From assembly GCA_963828385.1 (NCBI GenBank), contig CAWHEF010000002.1, positions 1,054,001-1,118,000 on the forward strand: 64,000 nt of DNA, given 5' to 3'. The translations under genes and the position numbers were made by a program. Every line of letters begins with the position of its first letter. Within the stretch, counting starts at the first letter, position 1. Positions 35,621 to 44,245 of the stretch are shown here, piece by piece. This stretch comes from Bog-756 sp963828385 (GTDB lineage Bacteria > Actinomycetota > Acidimicrobiia > Acidimicrobiales > RAAP-2). The notes under the pieces were generated by a model. The model ran no database searches, was not told where the DNA came from, and saw only the letters and a program-made list of their open reading frames with translations.

Positions 35621-36807
35621 CGGCTGCCACTGCCCACGGCTTCGTCGGCAAGACCGCCATCGCCGGCATCGGGGCGACCGAGTTCTCGAAGGAGTCGGGA
35701 CGCAGCGAGCTGAGCCTGGCCACCCAAGCCGTGAGTCTCGCCCTCGATGACGCCGGCATCGAACCGAACGAGGTCGATGGTCTGGTCACCTTCAGCTCCG
35801 ACACCAATCCGGAGATCGATGTGGCAAAGAGTCTCGGAATCGGTGAGCTCACGTTCTTCAGCCGGATCCACTACGGCGGCGGCGCGGGATGTGCCACCAT
35901 CCAGCAGGCCGCCCTTGCCGTCGCTGCCGGCGTCGCCCGGACCGTCGTGTGCTACCGGGCGTTCAACGAGCGCTCAGGCAACCGCTTCGGCAGCGGTGTC
36001 CAGAGCCGGCCGCCGCTCCCCAATGCCGAGACCGCCAACTTCGCCTGGTACGCACCGGTGGGTCTCCTGACCCCTGCCCAGTGGGTGGCGATGGCCGCCC
36101 AGCGCTATCTCCATGTCACCGGGGCCACGTCCGAAGACCTCGGACGAGTGGCGGTGGCGGACCGCAAGCACGCCGCCACCAACCCGAACGCGTGGTTCTA
36201 CGAGCAGCCGATCACGTTGGAGGATCATCAAGCGTCGCGCTGGATCGTCGAGCCTCTCCATCTGCTCGACTGCTGCCAGGAGACCGACGGGGGACAGGCA
36301 CTGGTCGTGACGTCGATCGAGCGGGCGCGTGACCTGCCCTCGTCGCCCGCTGTCATCCGGGCGGCCGCCCAGGGGTCGGGCCCGGCACAGGAGATGATGA
36401 CCTCCTACTACGAGGGGGACCTCTGCGGCCTCGACGAGATGGGTATGGTGGCCCGACAGCTGTGGGCTACCTCTGGCCTCACGCCCGCCGACATCCAGAC
36501 CGCCGTCCTCTACGACCACTTCACTCCCTACGTGCTCGCCCAGCTCGAGGAACTTGGGTTCTGCGCCCGGGGCGAGGCCAAGGACTTCGTCCGGGATGGC
36601 AACATCGAGCTCGGTGGGAAGCTGCCCCTCAACCCGCACGGCGGCCAGCTCGGCGAGGCCTATCTGCACGGGATGAACGGGATCGCCGAAGGCGCCCGTC
36701 AAGTGCGGGGCACGTCCGTCAATCAGGTTCCCGAGGTGGAGCACGTGCTCGTCACCGCCGGTACCGGCGTGCCCACGAGCGGGTTGATCCTCGGCGTGGA
36801 CCACTAG
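35617..36807 (+). CDS. ltp2: Ltp2-like thiolase-fold aldolase of steroid side-chain degradation
   Basis: A 396-residue thiolase-superfamily protein of the SCP-x/lipid-transfer type, like Rv3540c (Ltp2). GIGATEFSKESGRSELSLA, the ALDDAGIEPNEVDGLVTFSS segment, and the C-terminal LNPHGGQLGEAYLHGMNGIAEG are clear; the last is the thiolase GG-GE(A) region. In mycobacteria Ltp2 with the ChsH2 DUF35 domain carries out the retro-aldol step that frees the 17-ketosteroid and propionyl-CoA. Last gene of the operon. The gene after it is convergent, 39 bp between stops. Confidence 0.92.
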   Translation: MTAATAHGFVGKTAIAGIGATEFSKESGRSELSLATQAVSLALDDAGIEPNEVDGLVTFSSDTNPEIDVAKSLGIGELTFFSRIHYGGGAGCATIQQAALAVAAGVARTVVCYRAFNERSGNRFGSGVQSRPPLPNAETANFAWYAPVGLLTPAQWVAMAAQRYLHVTGATSEDLGRVAVADRKHAATNPNAWFYEQPITLEDHQASRWIVEPLHLLDCCQETDGGQALVVTSIERARDLPSSPAVIRAAAQGSGPAQEMMTSYYEGDLCGLDEMGMVARQLWATSGLTPADIQTAVLYDHFTPYVLAQLEELGFCARGEAKDFVRDGNIELGGKLPLNPHGGQLGEAYLHGMNGIAEGARQVRGTSVNQVPEVEHVLVTAGTGVPTSGLILGVDH

Positions 36808-36846
36808 CCGCGCACCGGATCCGAGCGCAGGTGCCAGACCGCCTTC

Positions 36847-38308
36847 CTACGGCGTGTCGGAGTTGTCGGCGATGTCTCGGAAGATGCCGTGCATGGTCTC
36901 GTTGAGCGGGGCGTCACGGAGGCGTCGCCGGATCTCGTCCCGCACGGGCGTGTAGCGGCCGTCGTCGTCGACAGCCATGCGGAAGAGGGCAGTCACGTAG
37001 CGCCGCAACTGGCGAGCAGCGCTCGTAGGGTAGCTCGCCCCGCGGCTCTTGCAGGAACGAGACGATGTCCCGAACACCGCGCTCGATGAGGTCATCACGT
37101 CGGCACGGCACCGCGTTCCCGTGGTCCGTCACCACTGGAAACGGGTTTGGCCGGGCTGGCGTACCGCCCAGCTGTCCGAGGCCAAGCGGAGCGCTCAGCT
37201 GATCGGCGACGAGGGAGCCGATCAGAGGCGCCAGGAGCACGCCGTCGCGATAGGTGCCGGTGGCGACGCTCAGGCCCGGCAGGGCGGTGGCTCCGACCAC
37301 CGGCCGCCCGTGGGCGACGATGGGGCGGAACCCGACGGACAGAAGCTCTATCCTCGCTTCGCGCACATCGGTGTTGATCTGGTGGATGACCTCGTCGAAC
37401 AGGTTGTGGAGCTCGCCCGGCTGGATGCCCCGCTCGAGCTCGTGGTCGACCCCGAGGCTGTTGGTGGCCCCCAGGTAGAGGAGCCCGTCGGATCGGGGTA
37501 CGACGTGGATGCCACAGGCGAACGCCCTGTTGGGGGTGCGGATCGTCGAGGGCACCGTCGGGCCATTGCGGACCACGCACGAGACGCCCTTTCCGAAGAA
37601 CATCTCGGGTAGGCCGGCCGTCGCCACCACCTCCTTGGTCAGCCCGTCCCACGATCGCGACCCGGCGCAGAGCACCACCTGGTCGGCCCGGAAGGCCTCT
37701 CCGGTGACCGAGGTCACCGCCCAGCCCTTCCCCTGGGGCTCGACGGCGTCGACGATGTCGGTGACGCGGGTCCAGGTCGGGTAGGAGGCCGCACAACGCT
37801 CCAGGGCCCCCAGTAGCTGTTCGGGGTCGAGCGAATGCTCGTTCGGCAGATGGAGGCACGATCCGGGAGCCTGGTACTGGTTTGGTCGCAGACCGGGGAC
37901 GTCTTCCATTTCGACGAACTCGGCAGGCTCCCCGGTGGCATCGGCGCGTTGCTTCATAAGGCGGAGGCTGGCCCGATCGGTGAGACCCACGTTGTTGGCC
38001 ACCACGAAGGTTCCCTCGTCCTGGTGGACGGTGGAACCGGAACGTTCGACGACCTGGTCGAGCCACGCCGGGTACATCCGCTGGGCCTCGAGTCGGGCCG
38101 CGAAGTGGAGATCCTCGAAACCGGCGTCGTCGCCGGCCGAGAGCTCGCCGAACGCTCCCAGCATGGCCCCGGCGGCTAGGGTGGCCACCGGCAGCGCTCC
38201 ATCCGGCGGGGGATACACCGACGTGACCGTCATGCCCTGGTCGAGCAACGCCGCGGTCACCGACAGACCCACCACCCCGCCCCCGACCACCAGGACGTCC
38301 GAGCTCAC
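36847..38308 (-). CDS. FAD-dependent oxidoreductase, ThiO/glycine-oxidase-like, frameshifted as sequenced
   Basis: An amino-acid-oxidase-type flavoprotein. SSDVLVVGGGVVGLSVTAAL is the dinucleotide-binding fold, QVVLCAGSRSWDGL and PGLSVATGTYRDGVLLAPLI are the middle and C-terminal FAD segments, so a glycine oxidase/D-amino-acid oxidase type is likely (ThiO makes dehydroglycine for thiamine). The frame is lost near residue 430 after LPYER. The expected helical tail (RQLRRYVTALFRMAVDDDG and more) continues in another frame to a stop at 36847. One base at 37016-37027 would join them. The GTG start overlaps the murC stop (GTGA). Confidence 0.78.
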
Positions 38309-39666
38309 GGCGCCGACGGTACCCGACGTTGCGTCGGCGGGGCAGGGACGGGCTGACCCACCAGGCGATCGGCGACGTCGCCGCAGCCGAGGGCAACGCA
38401 CACATCGCCCGGGCGCAGCTCCAGCTCGGTGCCTAGCAGTTCGAGCGCCTCTTCGACACCCGTCACCGTCATGACGGAAGACGGGGCTCGATCCCTGTGA
38501 GCGGCCTGTGCGATCTGTGCGGCCAGCGCGCCTCGGTCGTCGCCGGCGGCCGGGCCGGCGACGTCGAGCACCACGGCGATGTCAGCGAGCCGGAGGGCCT
38601 CGGCGAAGCCTCCCGCCATGGCCCGCACCCGGTCCGGGCCCCACGGGCGCAGCACCGCCACCAGTCGGACCGGGTCGAAGGACCTCGCCGCTGCCAGCGT
38701 TGCCGCCACCTCCGTCGGATGGTGGGCGTAGTCATCGATGACGAGCGACCCCGATGGCGACCGACCGGCGAGCTCGAAGCGTCGGGCCACACCCCGAAAA
38801 CCGGCGAGGGAGCTCACGGCGGCGTCGGGGTCCGCTCCGGCGGCCACGGCCGCCTCGAGGGCGGCAGCGGCATTGCGGGCGTTGTGTTCCCCGGGGAGCA
38901 CCGTTCGAGCGTTCCGCCCCCGCCAGGTGAATGCCGTGCCCTCGGGCGACACTGCCGGGGTCGGGGCGTCGAAGGTGACCGTCGGTCCTCGGCTCAGGGC
39001 AACGACATCGGTCCGGTCCCACACGACGGCGAGGGCGGAGCCGGCGAGGAACCGGGCGAACACGTCCTCTACGGCGGCGAGGGTCGCATAGGCCTCGACG
39101 TGGTCGAGCTCGACGTTGGTCACGACGGCGATCTCGGGGGAGAGCTCGAGGAGCGATCGGTCCGACTCGTCGGTCTCGACCACCAGCCAGCGGCCCCCGT
39201 GCCACTCGGCGTTGCCACCGCCGGGGAGGATGTCGCCGCCGATCACGTAGTCGGTCGGGATGCCCGCTCCTCGGAGGGCGTGCACGGTCATGGCCGCCGT
39301 GGTGGTCTTGCCGTGGGTGCCGGCCACGGCGATGCACGGCTGGAGGCCGGTCAGCTCGGCCAGCAGGCTGCCCCGGGTCTTCGCCACGAGCCCCAGGCGC
39401 CGACCCTCGATCCGTTCGACGTTGTCGGGAGGCACCGCCGAAGAGACGACCAGCTCGGCGCGGGCAGGCACCGAGCTGGCGTGGTGTCCCACCGTCACGC
39501 CCATCCCGCGGGCGGCCAGGCGGCCAAGGTAGGGCCCGTCGCTCCGGTCCGATCCGGACACCCGGGCCCCGAGCTCGTGGGCCACGAGGGCCAGCCCGCT
39601 CATGCCGCATCCGCCGATGCCGACGAAGTGAAGGCGCCGCCCGCTCCACGGGCGCCGGGTGGTCAC
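38305..39666 (-). CDS. murC: UDP-N-acetylmuramate-L-alanine ligase
   Basis: A 453-residue Mur ligase. N-terminal Rossmann domain RRLHFVGIGGCGMSGLALVA is the MurC-type UDP-binding fold. The ATP loop is AVAGTHGKTTTAAMT, the central domain has LPGEHNARNAAAA, and the C-terminal domain has IDDYAHHPTEVAATL. It adds L-alanine to UDP-MurNAc, the first peptide step of peptidoglycan synthesis. MurC normally sits in the dcw cluster; here it lies between a glycosyltransferase and a flavoprotein, GTGA overlapping both neighbours, so a second MurC/Mpl-type ligase elsewhere cannot be excluded. GTG 39666 is chosen for the overlap; GTG 39684 is also in frame. Confidence 0.9.
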   Translation of the reverse strand: MTTRRPWSGRRLHFVGIGGCGMSGLALVAHELGARVSGSDRSDGPYLGRLAARGMGVTVGHHASSVPARAELVVSSAVPPDNVERIEGRRLGLVAKTRGSLLAELTGLQPCIAVAGTHGKTTTAAMTVHALRGAGIPTDYVIGGDILPGGGNAEWHGGRWLVVETDESDRSLLELSPEIAVVTNVELDHVEAYATLAAVEDVFARFLAGSALAVVWDRTDVVALSRGPTVTFDAPTPAVSPEGTAFTWRGRNARTVLPGEHNARNAAAALEAAVAAGADPDAAVSSLAGFRGVARRFELAGRSPSGSLVIDDYAHHPTEVAATLAAARSFDPVRLVAVLRPWGPDRVRAMAGGFAEALRLADIAVVLDVAGPAAGDDRGALAAQIAQAAHRDRAPSSVMTVTGVEEALELLGTELELRPGDVCVALGCGDVADRLVGQPVPAPPTQRRVPSAP

Positions 39667-40892
39667 GGCCCCAGCTGTTGCCACCGTCGGCGAGCGGCGT
39701 CGAGCGGGGAGAGGGCGAGCTTCAACGCTGTCCAGCGGCGGCTGGCCGTCAGGCGCTCGAAGCGCGCCTCGAGGAAGGACAACTCCGTGCGGAGACGCTC
39801 GCTCTCCACTCCGATTCGCTCGATCTCGGCCCGCAGCGGCGCGATCTCGCCACGGGCAGCGTCACGTTGGTGGAGGACGGTGCGCAGCTCGCGGGTCATG
39901 TGATCGAGGCACGACTGGGCGTGGTACTGGGTGCGGACGACCCGGGCGAGCTCGCGCAGCGGTGCGTCGATGCGACGACCGGCCGGCGAGCGTTCGAGTA
40001 CACCCACCATCGAGATGGCGTGCTCGTAGGCCGAGTGGTGAAGGGTGACCAGCTTGCGATTGGCCGTCCCCATCTGCGGGTCGTACTCCTCGATCGCTCG
40101 GGCGAAGCTCCCGGCGTCGAGCACCGCATCGGTGGCGCGGCCCCTGAACCCGTCCGCCTCGAGGGCCGGATACGACGAGGCGGTCACCCACCCGTCGCCG
40201 GCGATCGGCCCGTAGACCCACGCCGCACGGCCACACGCCATCCCCTCGAGGATCGAACGACCCTGCCCGATGACCACGTCGGCGTCGGCGATGGCGCCCG
40301 TCGGGTCGGCCAGCAGGTCGCCGTGCACCCCGACCTGCCGCCAAGACAGATGTGATGCCTCACAGACCGAGACCAGCGCGTCCCGACCGGCGCCGTTCAG
40401 GTAGTTGCCGAGCGCCAGCACCCTCCCGGCCCGTTCAGGCGTCGTGCCCACGCCGCGGTACCGGTCGGTGTCGATGGGTTGGCGCATCCGCTGGATCCAC
40501 ACCGGCGCCGCCAGGGCTGACAGGCGACGCTCGACGGCATCGTTCATGGCGATGGCGCACGTGACCGTTCCGTCGAAGGCGGGAGGCAGGTGTACGTCGT
40601 ACTCGGCGCTGTGCACCACCAGGGCTCGGACCGCATGCGGATACCGATCGGCCATGGCCAGCGCGGTGATGCCTTCCTGAGCGATGACGGCGTCACAGTC
40701 TGCAGGCAGGTCGTCCTCGGTGGGGGCCACTCGAAGGCCGCGCTCCCGGGCCACCTCGGCCATGGTCCCCTGCTCGGGAGCGAAGAGGGTGACCCCATGG
40801 CCGAGCCGCTCGAGCTGCGGAGCCACGGTAAGGAGATAGGACTGCATCCCACCGGGCGCAGCAAGGGTCAGCGCGGTGAGGACGACCTCCAT
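39663..40892 (-). CDS. Glycosyltransferase (GT-B fold, family 4-like)
   Basis: A 409-residue protein with GT-B features: N-terminal acceptor half with LTLAAPGGMQSYLLTVAP and HGVTLFAPEQGTMAE, and a donor half with VIGQGRSILEGMACGRAAWV, the ExGMACG nucleotide-sugar loop of GT4/GT1-like enzymes. The last ~90 residues are a charged helical, likely coiled-coil tail (ELRTVLHQRDAARGEIAPLR). The sugar and acceptor are unknown; envelope or cell-wall glycan is an inference from the overlapping murC gene. Confidence 0.75.
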   Translation of the reverse strand: MEVVLTALTLAAPGGMQSYLLTVAPQLERLGHGVTLFAPEQGTMAEVARERGLRVAPTEDDLPADCDAVIAQEGITALAMADRYPHAVRALVVHSAEYDVHLPPAFDGTVTCAIAMNDAVERRLSALAAPVWIQRMRQPIDTDRYRGVGTTPERAGRVLALGNYLNGAGRDALVSVCEASHLSWRQVGVHGDLLADPTGAIADADVVIGQGRSILEGMACGRAAWVYGPIAGDGWVTASSYPALEADGFRGRATDAVLDAGSFARAIEEYDPQMGTANRKLVTLHHSAYEHAISMVGVLERSPAGRRIDAPLRELARVVRTQYHAQSCLDHMTRELRTVLHQRDAARGEIAPLRAEIERIGVESERLRTELSFLEARFERLTASRRWTALKLALSPLDAARRRWQQLGP

Positions 40893-40929
40893 CCGGGCAT
40901 TCTTACTCAGGCGGGTCCTCCGCTCCCGG

Positions 40930-42597
40930 CTATCGCTCGGTCACCGCCTTGTCGAGCGCATCGGCTTCAGCGTCGGTCAACCGTCGGAAGGGACCGCCCA
41001 GCTCGGGCCGCCACCACACAGGATCACCGCACCGCCACCCCTCGCCGCGGAGGACCCGCTTCAACACCTTGGTCGTGGCCGTCGTCGGGAGGTCCTCGGC
41101 GATCCGCACGAAGCGTGGGCCCCACTTGGTCCCGAGATCCGGCTGTCCGTCCAGGAAGGCGGTGAAGTCCTCCGCCACGAAGCCGGCACCGGGTCGGAGC
41201 AAGAGCGCCGTCATCACCTGATCGCCGACGGACGGATCGGGTACCGCGTACACAGAGGCCAGCACCACATCGGGATGACGCTGGAGAATGGCCTCGACCG
41301 GAGCGGCGGCAAAGTTCTCGCCGTCGACCCGCAGCCAGTCGTAGTCGCGTCCGGCGAAATAGAAGAAGTCGTCCTCGTCCCGATAGGCGAGGTCGCCGGT
41401 CCAGTACCAGCCGTTGCGGACCCGGGCCCGGTTGGCCTCGTCGTTGCGCCAGTACCCCTCGAAGCCCGCCGCCCCGGACCTGCTGACCAGCTCGCCGATG
41501 GCTTCCTCGGCGTTCAGCAATCGGCGGCGCCCGTCGAAGCGGGCCCGGGGGCACTCCTCGTCCGTCTCCGGATCGACCACGATCGTTCCGGGCAGTGCTC
41601 GGCCGAGGGCTCCGGGCGGAGTGTCCGGTGTGCGCTGGATCGCCGCGCCGCCCTCGGTCGAGCCGTAGGCGTCCTGCACAAGGCATCCGAATCGCTGGCC
41701 GAACCGCGTCACGTCGCCCTCGGCCGCCTCGTTCCCGAACACGCGTTGCAACGGGTTGTCGCCATCATCGTCGCGCTCGGGCGTGGCCAGGATGTACGAA
41801 AGTGGCTTGCCGACGTAGTTGAAGTAGGTCACGCCGAAACGCCTGACGTCGGAGACGAAGCTCGACGCGCTGAACCTGTCCCGCAGGGCGGCGGTGGCCC
41901 CGGCGGCGAGGGCGGGCGCCCATCCTGCCATGAGCGCGTTCGAGTGGAACAGGGGCATGGCCAGGTAGCACACGTCGTCTTCGTCGATGTCGAACAGCTG
42001 GGCCACCGTGGTGCCGATCCCGGCCAGGCGCCCTTGGCTGCAGAGGCACGCCTTCGGCGCTCCCGACGTTCCCGAGGTGAAGAGCAGCAGGCCGAGCGAC
42101 CGTTCGGTGACACCTGTGTCGGCGGGGTCGGGGAGCGGCGCGCCGGATGTCCCGGCCAGGAGGGACCCGTAAGCCGAAGGAGTTCGGCCGTCGGGCTCAC
42201 CCGTCGGTCGATCGATGACGAGGACCCGCTCGGGTGGTAGTGCCGCACCGAGATCGAGTCCGTCGACGAGCTTCCGGTAGTTGCCGTCGGTGATGAGCAG
42301 CTGGCAGTCGGTATGAGCGAGGTCGCGGGCCAGCTCGTCGCCCCGATGTGTTGGATTGGCACCGACGACGACGGCACCGGCCAGCGCTGCGCCCCCCATC
42401 CAGAAGACGTACTCGGGAACATTGTCGAGCAGGAGAGCGACATGGAACGGACCCTGCCGCCGCAATGAGGCGAGCAACGCCGCCCGCTCGGCCTGAGCCC
42501 TCGTGACCTCGTCATGGGTCCAGGACCGGTCTCCGTAGAGCAGCCCGATCCGCGTGTCGCCCGCTCGTCGCCGGATCAGCTCGTCGATGGTTGGCAT
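40930..42597 (-). CDS. fadD17: Acyl-CoA synthetase, FadD17-like (steroid side-chain)
   Basis: A 555-residue ANL-superfamily acyl-CoA ligase. LLLFTSGTSGAPKACLCS is the P-loop, DAYGSTEGGAAI the A5 motif, YWTGDLAYRDEDDFFYFAGR the A7 motif with its catalytic-hinge region, and TTATTKVLKRVLRGEG the C-terminal Lys. SYILATPERDDDGDNPLQRV and FSASSFVSDVRRFGVTYFNY resemble mycobacterial FadD17, a KstR-regulated ligase of cholesterol side-chain acids. ATG 42597 follows GAGGAG; the frame is open upstream. A perfect KstR-like palindrome lies 203 bp upstream. An FATP-like ligase for other acids remains possible. Confidence 0.85.
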   Translation of the reverse strand: MPTIDELIRRRAGDTRIGLLYGDRSWTHDEVTRAQAERAALLASLRRQGPFHVALLLDNVPEYVFWMGGAALAGAVVVGANPTHRGDELARDLAHTDCQLLITDGNYRKLVDGLDLGAALPPERVLVIDRPTGEPDGRTPSAYGSLLAGTSGAPLPDPADTGVTERSLGLLLFTSGTSGAPKACLCSQGRLAGIGTTVAQLFDIDEDDVCYLAMPLFHSNALMAGWAPALAAGATAALRDRFSASSFVSDVRRFGVTYFNYVGKPLSYILATPERDDDGDNPLQRVFGNEAAEGDVTRFGQRFGCLVQDAYGSTEGGAAIQRTPDTPPGALGRALPGTIVVDPETDEECPRARFDGRRRLLNAEEAIGELVSRSGAAGFEGYWRNDEANRARVRNGWYWTGDLAYRDEDDFFYFAGRDYDWLRVDGENFAAAPVEAILQRHPDVVLASVYAVPDPSVGDQVMTALLLRPGAGFVAEDFTAFLDGQPDLGTKWGPRFVRIAEDLPTTATTKVLKRVLRGEGWRCGDPVWWRPELGGPFRRLTDAEADALDKAVTER

Positions 42598-42799
42598 CGG
42601 TGCTCCTCGGGAGGCTCGGCCGGTCGGGCTCCGCCCGGATCGTTTCGGCTCGGATCGTAGGCCCGACCGGGTTCCTCGGCGATCCCCGCCGCCCGGTCGC
42701 TCCACCGGCCCGTGGCGACCCATCGCCGCTCTCCGACGGGTCTGACCACGCCCGATCCTGGAGCCCACCCCGGATGACCAGGTCCGAAGGGCTCAAATC

Positions 42800-42813
42800 T
42801 GTAACACGTTGCA
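42800..42813. promoter_or_regulatory. KstR-like operator between the fadD17-like and LLM genes
   Basis: TGTAACACGTTGCA fits TnnAACnnGTTnnA at all eight fixed bases. It lies in the 352-bp gap between two divergent genes, 203 bp from the ligase start and 137 bp from the LLM start. The surrounding stretch (CAAATCTGTAACACGTTGCA, then AATTTTG) is AT-rich against a GC-rich background, as promoters here often are. Confidence 0.65.
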
Positions 42814-42949
42814 ATTTTGTCGCCCGGCTGGTACGGTGCATCGGGGTTGGGCGGACCGACAGGCCGGACCGTGAGAACCGGACCGAGAGAACCGGGCCGA
42901 CAGGCCGGATCGAGCCTCGAGCCGGCCGGAACCGAGAGGAGTGCTCGTC

Positions 42950-44173
42950 GTGGAGTTCGGAATCTTCATCAACGGGTATCTGCCGGGGCCGGCGGCGCAC
43001 GACCCCTCCTGCGAGCACGAGATGATCATGCGGGAGATGGCCTATGTCATCGAAGCCGACAAGCACAACTGGAAGTACGCATGGATCGGTGAGCACCACT
43101 CGTTGACCGAGTACAGCCACATGTCCTCTCCCGAGGTCGTCATGGGGTCACTGGCCGGATCGACGTCCCGCATCCACGTCGGCACCGGCATCATGAACCT
43201 CTCGCCCCGGGTGAACCACCCGGTGCGCGCCGCCGAGCGGGTCGCCATGCTCGATCACCTGTTCGAAGGGCGGTTCGAGTGGGGAACCGGTCGTGGCGCC
43301 GGCAGCCATGAGATCGCCGCGTTCAACATCCTCGACAAGAATTCGACGAAGCCCGAGTGGAACGAGGTCATCCGCGAGATCCCGAGGATGTGGGAACAAC
43401 AGGACTACTCCTTCCAGGGCGAGCATTTCACCGTTCCCTATCCCCACAACATCCTGCCCAAGCCGTACCAGCGCAAGGGCCACCCTGCCATCTGGGTGGG
43501 ATGCGGCAATCCAGCGACGTTCACGCAGGCCGGAGAGCTGGGCATCGGGGCGATCGCCTTCAACTTCGAGCCCGTCTACAACTTGAAGGGTCGGATCGAG
43601 GCGTACAAGGAAGGCGTAGCCAACTGCACGACGCCGCTCGGCCAGTTCAAGAACGACAACGTCATGATGACCAACGCCGTCATCTGTCTGAACGACCGGC
43701 AGAAGGCCAGGGAGGTCGCTCTGCGGCGAGGCCGCGGCTACCTGTACTCGCTGGTGTGCAACTACCACGACACCATCCCGCACGAGGAGGGCGTCCCCGT
43801 CTGGCCCGAGCGACCCCACACCATCAGCGACGAGTCGATGCTCGACTACCTGATCGACCAGGGATGGTTGCTCTGCGGCGAACCCGACGAGGTCGCCGAG
43901 CAGGCGGCTCGCTACCAGGAGGTCGGGTGCGATCAGCTGGTGTTCGGCTTGCCGTCTGACTCCTTCGAGCACGACGAGGTCCTCGAGATGCTCGAGGTGT
44001 TCGGCACCAAGGTCATCCCGCAGTTCGATCCGGATCCCGTCCACTCGACAACCCGGTACCGGCAGAAGGCGAAGCCGACCTACCAGGCGCTGAACGGCCG
44101 GGTGCCCGACATCACCGTCGAGGAGCTGCCGACCAACGCCATGATCCAGCTGGACGGCACCCGCAACATGTGA
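42950..44173 (+). CDS. LLM class flavin/F420-dependent oxidoreductase, long form
   Basis: A 407-residue luciferase-like monooxygenase-class protein, about 60-100 residues longer than the other two in this window. MEFGIFINGYLPGPAAH, HNWKYAWIGEHHSLTEYSHM, VGTGIMNLSPRVNHPVRAAE and WEQQDYSFQGEHFTVP are typical barrel segments. GAGAGGA at 42934-42940 puts GTG 42950 nine bases away; GTG 42941 is in frame but too near. The KstR-like site 137 bp upstream links it to the steroid genes, but whether it acts on a steroid is inference. Confidence 0.85.
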   Translation: MEFGIFINGYLPGPAAHDPSCEHEMIMREMAYVIEADKHNWKYAWIGEHHSLTEYSHMSSPEVVMGSLAGSTSRIHVGTGIMNLSPRVNHPVRAAERVAMLDHLFEGRFEWGTGRGAGSHEIAAFNILDKNSTKPEWNEVIREIPRMWEQQDYSFQGEHFTVPYPHNILPKPYQRKGHPAIWVGCGNPATFTQAGELGIGAIAFNFEPVYNLKGRIEAYKEGVANCTTPLGQFKNDNVMMTNAVICLNDRQKAREVALRRGRGYLYSLVCNYHDTIPHEEGVPVWPERPHTISDESMLDYLIDQGWLLCGEPDEVAEQAARYQEVGCDQLVFGLPSDSFEHDEVLEMLEVFGTKVIPQFDPDPVHSTTRYRQKAKPTYQALNGRVPDITVEELPTNAMIQLDGTRNM

Positions 44174-44245
44174 GGTGGCGACGTGAAGACTGGGAGGCGC
44201 GCCTTCGTCGCGCCGCCCGACGGTCGCGCATCTCCCGCCCGGCCC

